From CAYLJJ01 sp964384025 (GTDB lineage Bacteria > Myxococcota_A > Bradymonadia > UBA7976 > UBA1532): DNA of 53,394 nucleotides. A program made the position numbers and the translations under genes. Positions 6,642 through 14,008 of this stretch are shown piece after piece (position 1 is the first letter of the stretch; every line of letters starts with the position of its first letter). The notes beneath the pieces were generated by a model that made no database searches, was not told the origin of the DNA, and saw only the letters and a program-made list of their open reading frames with translations. The stretch spans positions 1-53,394 of the forward strand of contig CAYLJJ010000039.1 in the NCBI GenBank assembly GCA_964384025.1, given 5' to 3'.

Positions 6642-9600
6642 ATGAGAATCCATGACGCCTTGGAGATCCCAGCCATCACGGATCTCGATCAGTTTATCAC
6701 CCGCCTAGATAACCGTGATCCAGAGCGCCAGCGCCAGGATATGGCTCAGTTTGTTATGGCTCCGGCGGTGCAGACGCGGGTGAACGCTCTCCTTGAAGCG
6801 GTAGGGCAGCGCTTCGCTCAGGGCCTCGACATGGGGCGCTATATCTATGGCACCTTTGGCTCAGGTAAGTCCCATCTGATGGCAGTCCTGGGTAAGATGT
6901 TTGAGCAGAATGAGGAGCTGTATCGCCTGGGAGATCCCGCTCTCGGAGAGCTGCGCCAAGCACAGCCCTGGATCGATGAAGGCCGCTACCTGGTAGTGCG
7001 CCTAAACATGATGGGTAAGCGCAGCTTGGTGCAGGGGCTCTATGAAGCCTATCTAGATGCCCTGCCCAAGGGCGAGGCGAAGCCCAGCTTTACCGATCAA
7101 GAGCAGATCTTTCAGCTTATCGAAGGGGACGCTGAGCGTATGGGGGGGATGGATGAACTCCTTGATCAGCTCATCGCCGATCGAGCGATCCCCACCCGTA
7201 GATTTTATGAGCGCGGTCGGCGAGGGGATCTTAAGAAGCAGCTCAGTCTGGCCGCCCGCTTGGCCAGTTGGCGAGATCATGGGACTCGTAGCTTTCGAGC
7301 GCAAGACTTCTGGGTAGATCCCGAGGAGGGTTTCCATCGCATCAGCCAAGACGCTGAGGAGCGAGGTTATCGAGCGGTCGTCTGGCTGGTGGATGAGCTG
7401 ATCATCTGGATCCGAGGGAAAGCTCGTCAAGAGTATGTCGAGCAGATCAACGCCCTCTCAGCCCTGGTTGACCATGACGCTAAGCTCTCCCGACCCATCC
7501 CCTTCTTTGTCGCCGTGGCAGTGCAGCACGATATCCGGGAGACCTGCCCTGATGATCTCTCAGAGCAAGGCTTTCATCAGCAGCTTGGCTTTATCTCCGA
7601 TCGCTTCTCGCCCCCCCTCGATCTGGAAGATCAGGATCTCTTTGAGGTGGCGGCTCGCCGAGTCCTGCGGCCCCGCGCAGAGCGGCGCGAGGCATATAAT
7701 GCGGCGGTAGATCGTGCGTTTAAGAAGCAGGAGAAGGCGCTTAAGCTGCTCTCAGGAGAGCTTGAGCCTGGTCTGATGCGGCGGCTCTATCCCTTTCACC
7801 CCGCCCTGCTGCGCGTCCTCGTTGATCTGACCCAGGCGCTCTCTCGCTCTCGTACAGCGATGGCCGCTCTCTATAGCCTGTTGAGGCGCTATCGAGAGTT
7901 AAAAGTTGGGCAGTTTATCCCCCTGGGCTCTCTCTATGAGATCCTCTTCACCAAGTCTCAGATCGATGGGGTTCAAAATCGCAGGCGCTCTCCCATCGCT
8001 GAGCGCTTCGCCCTAGCCTATGATGCCTATGAGCGCCTCAAAGGTCAGATCGATGAGGCCGCTCGCTCTGAGAGCCGCCCTCGGCCTGATGAGCTTCATC
8101 AGCTGGTCAAGAGCGTGCTGCTCTGTCAGCTCTCAGAGCGGCCCTATTTTCCCGACGGCGCCTCTCTAGCGAGCCGCGTGAAGGCCAGCACCCTGCTGCG
8201 CCTCAATCAGAGCGATATCCGCATGATGAATGAGCGCTTGGGCCTCAGCCGGATCTCTAAGCTCTTTCGCCTCCTGGCCAGCAATGATGCGCAGGTGCAG
8301 TTGAGTGGAGATGAGCGCGATCCTCAGATCGCCATCAGGACCGAGCGGCTGAACATCGAGCCGGTGGTCGCCAGCGCGCAGGCTCAACTCAGCCATGCGG
8401 ATCGCTTCGCCTACTGTCGCCGCCTCATCGATGGAGAGCTGGGGCTCAAGCTGGAGAGGCTCAATGAGCGCAGCCTCAGCCTCAATTGGCGAGGGAGCAA
8501 GCGTAAGATCCACCTGCGATTTGTCAATGTGCGGCGTCTCAGCTACGGGGGGCAGCTCAATGAGTTTGCGCCCAAAAAAGCTGAGGGCTTGATCCTGGTG
8601 GATTATCCCTTCGATGAGGAGCTTGGGCGGGATCGCCAAGATGATATCGCCACCATCCAGGCTGCGCGTAAGCGCAAGCGGCAGTGGAGCCTCGCCTGGC
8701 TGCCCGCTCACTTCAGCGAGATCGAAAAGGGAGCCCTGGAGAAGGCGGCGGCGATCGAGCGCATCCGCCGAGACAGCCGCAGCTATCTCAGCCATGATTA
8801 TAGCCCTGCTCAAGCTCAACGGCTCCTCGTCGCCCTGGAAGCTTTTCAGGGGAATCAAGAGCAGATCCTCAAAGAGGGTATCCGTCGGCTTTACTTTGAG
8901 GAGGGGGAGATTCACAGCTGCTCTGATCTCCTGGAGCAGATCGATCTCAGAGGGAAGGAGCGGCAGGATGCGATCGAGGCGCTGGGGCGCGAGATCCTGG
9001 ATGCTCGCTGGCCCCGGCACCCGAACTTTAAGCGTTTGGTGCGCAAGCGAGAGTTGAGCGCGCTGGCCGGCTGGGTGACGCAGGCCGCCGCTACAGGGCG
9101 ATCTGTAAAGCTCAAGAGCGGCGAGATGGAGATCGCTCGTAACCTGGGGCTGCCCCTTCAGATGGTCTATCTGGGCAATGACTCCATCTCCCGGCGGATG
9201 GATGGTGAGGTCCTGCAAGCGGTCCACGCCTGGATCGGGGATCGTCAAAGCTTCCGCGCTGGGGATCTTCGCGTCGCGCTGGCTCAAGGGGGACGGGAGG
9301 GCTTTGGCTTCAATGAGGATCTCTTTCAGTTCTTCGCCTTCTATCTCCTACAGGTGGAGGGTTATGAGGCCCAACGCGATCAAGTAGGCCTCACGGTGGA
9401 GTCTCTGGGAGGGCTTCGCGATGGAGATCTACTCAGTAAAGCGGATGTACTGGATCATCCAAGCTGGGAGGAGGCTCGTCGGCTCGGGGCGCAGCTGTTG
9501 GGCCTCAAGGGCCGCGCAGATCTACCCTCCGCGCCTGAGCAAAACAAGCTGTGTCGTGATCTCCTCAGAGAGATTCCTAAACTAAAGAAGCCCCTCTTCA

Positions 9601-10277
9601 ACCTGAAACTCAAGCTGGAGAAGATCCTGATCTGGGCTGGAGATCCACCCTCTCCGCTCAAGGAGGCGATCTCTGGGCTTATCGCTCTGCTTAAGAGCCT
9701 GAGCGCTCCAGCGCTGCCCCCCGCTGATCGCCTCCGTAGGCTGATCACCGCCTCTAAAGAGCCTGGATATTCCAGCTCTCTTCAGCTCCTCTCTGGAGCT
9801 GGTTTGGAGGGAACAGAGCGGCTCTTCAAGGAGCTTGGCAAGCGGAGGCTCTCTTTTAAGATGATCCAGCGGCAGGGGAGCCCCTTGGAGCAGACTGAGA
9901 GCAGCGAGGGGCTCCGAGCGCTGCTCTCAGCCAGCCTCGATCAGAGCCTCACAGCGCAGGCGAGGTCTTGGCTTAAAGCGGTCGATGAGATCGCAGAGCG
10001 GCTTATTGATGAGCCCCCCAAGCCCCCCAAGCCACCTGAGCCACCTGAGCCACCTGAGCCACCTATATCAAAGCCTCCCACGCCAAAACCGCTTATATCA
10101 AAGCCACCTATATCAAAGCCTCGAAGGCCAGGCCCACCTCAGCTCTTAATACGGAGGAGGATCTCTCGCGCTGAGCTGGAGGTCACCCTGCGAGAGATGC
10201 TCAGAGAGGCCCTTCAGGAGAGCGATGCCCAAGGCTTTGATCTCCAGCTCAGGCTGATCCCGAGAGAGATCAGATGA
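6642..10277 (+). CDS. Large P-loop ATPase, BrxC/PglY-like
   Basis: A 1211-residue cytoplasmic protein. Residues about 69-80 hold a Walker A motif (YGTFGSGKSHLM) in the context typical of BREX BrxC/PglY ATPases. A Walker B-like strand with acidic residues (VVWLVDELI) lies near 245-255. Long charged helical regions follow, then a proline-rich linker (repeats of PPKPPEPP and ISKPP) at about 1124-1167 before a last small helical domain. In known BREX and Pgl phage-defence systems this ATPase works with a PglZ protein, and here the next gene encodes one with a 4-base ATGA overlap. No adenine methyltransferase (BrxX/PglX), BrxA, BrxB, BrxL or PglW kinase lies in the window. The family call is by motif and neighbour; the role in defence is inference. 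Confidence 0.7.
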   Translation: MRIHDALEIPAITDLDQFITRLDNRDPERQRQDMAQFVMAPAVQTRVNALLEAVGQRFAQGLDMGRYIYGTFGSGKSHLMAVLGKMFEQNEELYRLGDPALGELRQAQPWIDEGRYLVVRLNMMGKRSLVQGLYEAYLDALPKGEAKPSFTDQEQIFQLIEGDAERMGGMDELLDQLIADRAIPTRRFYERGRRGDLKKQLSLAARLASWRDHGTRSFRAQDFWVDPEEGFHRISQDAEERGYRAVVWLVDELIIWIRGKARQEYVEQINALSALVDHDAKLSRPIPFFVAVAVQHDIRETCPDDLSEQGFHQQLGFISDRFSPPLDLEDQDLFEVAARRVLRPRAERREAYNAAVDRAFKKQEKALKLLSGELEPGLMRRLYPFHPALLRVLVDLTQALSRSRTAMAALYSLLRRYRELKVGQFIPLGSLYEILFTKSQIDGVQNRRRSPIAERFALAYDAYERLKGQIDEAARSESRPRPDELHQLVKSVLLCQLSERPYFPDGASLASRVKASTLLRLNQSDIRMMNERLGLSRISKLFRLLASNDAQVQLSGDERDPQIAIRTERLNIEPVVASAQAQLSHADRFAYCRRLIDGELGLKLERLNERSLSLNWRGSKRKIHLRFVNVRRLSYGGQLNEFAPKKAEGLILVDYPFDEELGRDRQDDIATIQAARKRKRQWSLAWLPAHFSEIEKGALEKAAAIERIRRDSRSYLSHDYSPAQAQRLLVALEAFQGNQEQILKEGIRRLYFEEGEIHSCSDLLEQIDLRGKERQDAIEALGREILDARWPRHPNFKRLVRKRELSALAGWVTQAAATGRSVKLKSGEMEIARNLGLPLQMVYLGNDSISRRMDGEVLQAVHAWIGDRQSFRAGDLRVALAQGGREGFGFNEDLFQFFAFYLLQVEGYEAQRDQVGLTVESLGGLRDGDLLSKADVLDHPSWEEARRLGAQLLGLKGRADLPSAPEQNKLCRDLLREIPKLKKPLFNLKLKLEKILIWAGDPPSPLKEAISGLIALLKSLSAPALPPADRLRRLITASKEPGYSSSLQLLSGAGLEGTERLFKELGKRRLSFKMIQRQGSPLEQTESSEGLRALLSASLDQSLTAQARSWLKAVDEIAERLIDEPPKPPKPPEPPEPPEPPISKPPTPKPLISKPPISKPRRPGPPQLLIRRRISRAELEVTLREMLREALQESDAQGFDLQLRLIPREIR

Positions 10278-12418
10278 GCCTCGGCGCTCAGGCTCTGGAG
10301 TGGATGATCAGGCGACATCTCCTGAATTGGGGGGCGCTGAACACCGATCTGCTCTTGGTACAGGAACACAAGCTGTTTGGACAGCTCCCGGCACAGATTG
10401 AAGCGAAAGGGCGGCGCTTTAAGCTGGCTCGCTGTCCAGGAGAACTGAGCTTGCGAGCCGCGCTTTTGGAGGGGGTGCCTCTCCTGGCCCTGATTCCAGA
10501 GGGGCGAAGCCTCTCCTTGGATCTTCGAGAGCGGGCTTGGCTACGTCGTCCCATCCTCCTCAAAGCCCAAGATATCGTAGCGGCGGGCGCGGGTCGGCTC
10601 TGTGGCCCGATCTCCGAGAGCGCTCTGTTGGATCGCGTCGTTGAGGATCCTGAAAGCTTCGCTGAGAGCGCCGCTCAGTGGACTTTCCGCGATCCTGTTG
10701 TCACTGAGCAGGATCTGCGACACCTGCTCTTGGGTCTGCAGAGGCCGATGGCGCGAACGGCGCTCTCTGAGATCTTGGCGGCTTGGCTCAGGGAGGGACC
10801 TCCAGAGAGGGGGCAGGCTCAGCTCTTTCTCTCCAGCCTGTTTAAGCACCCACTTGAGCAGGCGACACATCTGATCTGGGTCCTCAAGGGGGGAGCGCTT
10901 CAAGCCCTCGTTGACGCAGGGGCCTTAGCGGGAGTGCCTCGACTGCGGCTCACAGGCCCCTTGGGGATCTCTCGGAGAGATGAGGCGCGCTGGCGAACGC
11001 TGCGAGATCTCTTGGAGCCCGCTCTCTCTCAGCTCAAAGTTGAGGATTCAGAGAGAGCCCAAGCCTGGCTTCAACGCGCCGATCAGCGCGCACGTAGAGC
11101 CAACTTGAGCTTAGAGGAGAGCTTAAGCCTGCCGCTCCTCCCCGCTGCCTTTGAGCTTGGAGTTGAGGCTCTGGCCCGTGAAGAGGGAGCCTTTGAGGAT
11201 CATGAGGGCCTCTGGCGTAACCTCTGGCGACGACCAGGAGAGTTTGAGGTTTTGCGACAGCTCAAGCGCCTAACGCTCTTTGTCGCTCAGGAGGCGCCAA
11301 GCGCTGAAGCGAAGATTGAAGATTGGGCGCGCTTTGCGCGGGAGCATGTGGCCTGGGCTGACTGGGCCGCGCGGGCGCTCCGTCGAGGTTTGGCCAGCGC
11401 CTCAGAGGGCCTTCAACGAGAGGCTAAGCTCAGCATCACCGCCTATCTGAAACACCGTGATCAGCTCAACCGCGCCTTCGCCGAGCGCCTCGCCGCTGCC
11501 GAGGAGCTGATCTATGGCCGCCGCTCTGGAGGGGAGGGCGCGCCCCTTCATCTGCTGAGCCGCGCGCTGATCGCGCCTCTTGTTCAAGCAGGCGCTCCGC
11601 TCCTGCTTCTGGTCTTGGATGGCTGTGATCTCTCTACGCTCTTGGAGATCTTCCATGAGAGCCTGCCTTCTGGCCTGGGCCTACGGCTCCCCGATGAGAT
11701 CAGTGGACGTTTAAGCACTGAGCTGAGCGGGCCTCTCCTCACGCTGTTTTCGCCACTGCCCACCCTCACCCGCAATGGGCGCCGCGCCCTCTTCGCTGGG
11801 CAGATCCCCAATAACGCTGCCCTTCAGGAGGGCGAGGCTCCCCAAGCCAGCGCGGATATTCAGGCCTTTAAACAAAACCGGGCGCTCTCTGGGATCAGCC
11901 GGAAGCTCCTCCTCAAGGGCGCATTGGGAGATGAGGCTGCCCCCCTCATCGACGCGCTGAGGGCTCAGGAGCATCAGCTCTTGGCGGCGGTCTTTAACGT
12001 CATCGATGATGCTCTGAGCAGCAAGGAGCGCACAGCGCTGGGACCCTGGGATCCAGCTCATCTGGGTCCTGAGCTGCTCAAGGCGATCACCGTCGCTGTA
12101 GAGGAGGGTTGGCGTGTGATCCTGACCTCAGATCATGGGCACACTCCTTTTTGGTCTCAGGAGCGCAAGCGAAAGGCGCCTCGGGGCTCAGGTCAACGCT
12201 GGAGAGAGGGCCGCTGCTCTGACGGTGTTCACTTTCTCCCCTCTGCTTGGAGGGCGCGAGAGTGCAGCTTCCTCAGCGATCTGGGCGCCTTTATGGGGGG
12301 ACAGCGACGCGGTTTTCATGGTGGGGTAAGCTTGGAGGAGGTCTGCGTCCCTGTGGCTTTCTTAGGAGCTGTTCAGCCAGGGGAGGGGCGGCCTCAGGCT
12401 CCAGGCTGGTGGTCTTGA
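10274..12418 (+). CDS. pglZ: PglZ-domain protein (alkaline phosphatase fold)
   Basis: A 714-residue protein whose ATG overlaps the ATPase stop (ATGA), so the two are translationally coupled. The C-terminal half has the PglZ signatures: LLLVLDGCDL near residues 441-450 with the metal-binding Asp, ILTSDHGHTPF near 617-627, and RGFHGGVSLEEVCVPV near 678-693, matching the DG, SDHG and HGG-S-EE-P pattern of the family. PglZ is the shared core component of all described BREX types, although its biochemical role is not settled. The N-terminal half is helical and unassigned. Together with the ATPase this is the minimal pair common to BREX systems, standing alone. Confidence 0.8.
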   Translation: MSLGAQALEWMIRRHLLNWGALNTDLLLVQEHKLFGQLPAQIEAKGRRFKLARCPGELSLRAALLEGVPLLALIPEGRSLSLDLRERAWLRRPILLKAQDIVAAGAGRLCGPISESALLDRVVEDPESFAESAAQWTFRDPVVTEQDLRHLLLGLQRPMARTALSEILAAWLREGPPERGQAQLFLSSLFKHPLEQATHLIWVLKGGALQALVDAGALAGVPRLRLTGPLGISRRDEARWRTLRDLLEPALSQLKVEDSERAQAWLQRADQRARRANLSLEESLSLPLLPAAFELGVEALAREEGAFEDHEGLWRNLWRRPGEFEVLRQLKRLTLFVAQEAPSAEAKIEDWARFAREHVAWADWAARALRRGLASASEGLQREAKLSITAYLKHRDQLNRAFAERLAAAEELIYGRRSGGEGAPLHLLSRALIAPLVQAGAPLLLLVLDGCDLSTLLEIFHESLPSGLGLRLPDEISGRLSTELSGPLLTLFSPLPTLTRNGRRALFAGQIPNNAALQEGEAPQASADIQAFKQNRALSGISRKLLLKGALGDEAAPLIDALRAQEHQLLAAVFNVIDDALSSKERTALGPWDPAHLGPELLKAITVAVEEGWRVILTSDHGHTPFWSQERKRKAPRGSGQRWREGRCSDGVHFLPSAWRARECSFLSDLGAFMGGQRRGFHGGVSLEEVCVPVAFLGAVQPGEGRPQAPGWWS

Positions 12419-12547
12419 GTCATCAAGGAGGAACCTTGAATCGAGGTTCTCTTGACCGTTTGAAACAACCCAACCCGAAGAGGGTGCTTGACAGCCTCCT
12501 GGTTGCTTTTCGCGATACCTAAAGCTGTATGGCTGGTTGAGTCGCCT

Positions 12548-12571
12548 TGACTTAGTCGTATGACTTGGTCA
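12548..12571. promoter_or_regulatory. Candidate operator of the toxin-antitoxin pair
   Basis: Two short palindromes of the form TGACnnnGTC start at 12548 and 12561, 13 bp apart, ending 31 bp before the antitoxin ATG. Phd-type antitoxins repress their own operon by binding repeated short palindromes, so this is a plausible operator. TTGACT at 12547-12552 could be a -35 box inside it, but no strong -10 follows. A perfect TTGACA occurs further up, at 12488-12493, again without a good -10. Confidence 0.4.
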
Positions 12572-12602
12572 TCTTTTATCCGCAACCAATCTGGAGATTT
12601 TG

Positions 12603-12830
12603 ATGTCCACTGTCAATATCCACGAAGCCAAGACCCAACTCTCAAAACTCATCCGAGACGCGCTCGCTGGAGAAGAGGTCATCATCTCTAAGAGTGGACG
12701 TCCTCTTGTTAAGTTGGTGGTCGTTGAAGGAGTTCAACCTAAGCGTACTTTGGGAGGCGCTGAGGGCCTGATTGAGATGACCGCCGATTTTGATGCTCCT
12801 CTCAACGACTTCTCTGAGTATTGTAGATGA
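12603..12830 (+). CDS. Phd/YefM-family antitoxin
   Basis: A 75-residue protein that opens with STVNIHEAKTQLSKLI, the DNA-binding signature of Phd/YefM antitoxins, followed by GEEVIISKSGRPLVKLV. The ATG at 12603 is preferred over a TTG one codon earlier, and GGAG lies about 8 bp before it. Its last codons overlap the toxin start (ATGA). The acidic tail (TADFDAPLNDF) is the expected toxin-binding part. It should neutralise the PIN toxin and repress the operon. Confidence 0.85.
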   Translation: MSTVNIHEAKTQLSKLIRDALAGEEVIISKSGRPLVKLVVVEGVQPKRTLGGAEGLIEMTADFDAPLNDFSEYCR

Positions 12831-13213
12831 GCTATCTGCTTGATACTCATGCCTTTATATGGATCATAACAGATGATGCGAGGTTAAGCGCCTTTGCGCA
12901 GGAATGCTTTGAAGACCCATGTAACAAGATCTATTTCAGTACAGTAAGTGCTTGGGAGATGGCGATAAAATCGAGTATTGGGAGGCTGAAATTGAAAGTT
13001 CCGCTAAAAGCATTGATCGAGCGGAATTTGGAATCCAAATTGATCAAGTTGCTTGATGTTCGCTTGGAACATGTTTTAAAAGTGGAGGAGCTTCATTATC
13101 ATCATCGTGATCCATTTGATCGTCTATTAATTGCTCAATCTATTGTGGAAGATTTTCAACTATTAAGCGCTGATTCGATTTTCAAAGAGTATCCGGTGAG
13201 ATCTGTTTGGTAA
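12827..13213 (+). CDS. vapC: VapC-like PIN-domain toxin ribonuclease
   Basis: A 128-residue PIN-domain protein with all four expected acidic residues: D6 (LLDTHAF), E44 (SAWEMAIK), D98 (DPFDRLLIAQ) and D116 (SADS). Such proteins are Mg-dependent ribonucleases that block growth when freed from the antitoxin. It overlaps the antitoxin gene by four bases. The DNA is more AT-rich than the ATPase and PglZ genes, suggesting the pair arrived separately. It may stabilise the region or act with the BREX-like pair, but no direct evidence links them. Confidence 0.85.
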   Translation: MSYLLDTHAFIWIITDDARLSAFAQECFEDPCNKIYFSTVSAWEMAIKSSIGRLKLKVPLKALIERNLESKLIKLLDVRLEHVLKVEELHYHHRDPFDRLLIAQSIVEDFQLLSADSIFKEYPVRSVW

Positions 13214-13366
13214 TTTACTGTCGATCACAACACCTTCGCCAGATTGAAGGAGTGCCGATCATATAGCTGATATGGAAAACGTTTAATCATCGTCTGGCCA
13301 AAGCGGAAGGACTTTTAAATAAGCAATCCCTCGGCGCTGCTTCACGTCAGGGTGCAGGGTCCTGCT

Positions 13367-14008
13367 CTAAAACTCCATAAGCATAGAGATTCGCGAAGAT
13401 TTTGGACCCTTCACCTGTACAGGTAGCTGATAGGGAGGCTCTGAGAAGACCTTGAGCAGACAGGTTCGAATCTTCTTAGAGAGAGCTGCCCCTGTAAGGA
13501 GCTCAAGTTGGTGGTCGGAGACAATCCCTTGGGCGCTGTTCACCCTCGCGCTCCACTTAAAGGCCCCCGCCCGCTCAACCCCCTCAAAGCAGCGAGAGAG
13601 CCTTGGGCTGCGCGCAGCCACCTGTAAACGAAAGGCGCTGAGCCAGGTGTGTGATGGAGGCGCCTCGCCTTGGTAGCTTGGTCGGCTCCTGGGCTTTAGA
13701 TTTCGAAGAGGAGAGCGGACAACAGCGTTCACAGAAGCAACTTTACTCGGCATAGGAGCGGCCTTCACCTGAACAGGCAGGGGCTTGAGAGCGGGAGGCC
13801 GGAGCAGCTCAGGGCTGTGGTTGCAGGCGCGCAGCAGGGACCAGAGAAGCAGGAGCAGCATCAACAGTAAGAGACGCCAACGGCGTGGACGGCTCCTCTT
13901 GGGTTGAGGTTGTAGTTGAGCGCGCAGAGCGCGGCGCCTTTGAACCAACTCTCTTTTGAGGCTGGCTTTGCGCCTGCTCAATCTGCGCCTCAAAGCGAAG
14001 CTCTTCAC
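13367..14008 (-). CDS. Membrane protein with AgmX/PglI-like C-terminal domain
   Basis: The preferred start is the GTG at 14008, which overlaps the upstream stop as GTGA and gives 213 residues; an earlier ATG would overlap the neighbour by 52 bp. The N-terminus is very basic, followed by one membrane segment (LLLLMLLLLLWSLL) at about residues 45-59, then a Pro-rich periplasmic linker. The C-terminal 90 residues show the pattern of AgmX/PglI domains, with two spaced cysteines (RLSRCFEG and IRTCLLKVF) around a beta-rich core. In Myxococcus, AgmX (GltJ) belongs to the Agl-Glt gliding machine energised by MotAB-like proteins. This gene closes an operon that begins with MotA- and MotB-like genes, which supports a role as an envelope-spanning link. 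Confidence 0.6.
   Translation of the reverse strand: MKSFALRRRLSRRKASLKRELVQRRRALRAQLQPQPKRSRPRRWRLLLLMLLLLLWSLLRACNHSPELLRPPALKPLPVQVKAAPMPSKVASVNAVVRSPLRNLKPRSRPSYQGEAPPSHTWLSAFRLQVAARSPRLSRCFEGVERAGAFKWSARVNSAQGIVSDHQLELLTGAALSKKIRTCLLKVFSEPPYQLPVQVKGPKSSRISMLMEF

Noticed and set aside
8166..9287. A 373-codon open frame on the minus strand inside the BREX-like ATPase gene
   Set aside because: It lies fully opposite a gene with clear motifs, and its residue make-up is that of an antisense shadow of GC-rich coding DNA.
12420..12500. A terminator after pglZ
   Set aside because: A 6-bp stem (GAACCT with AGGTTC) is present but weak, with no run of Ts after it.
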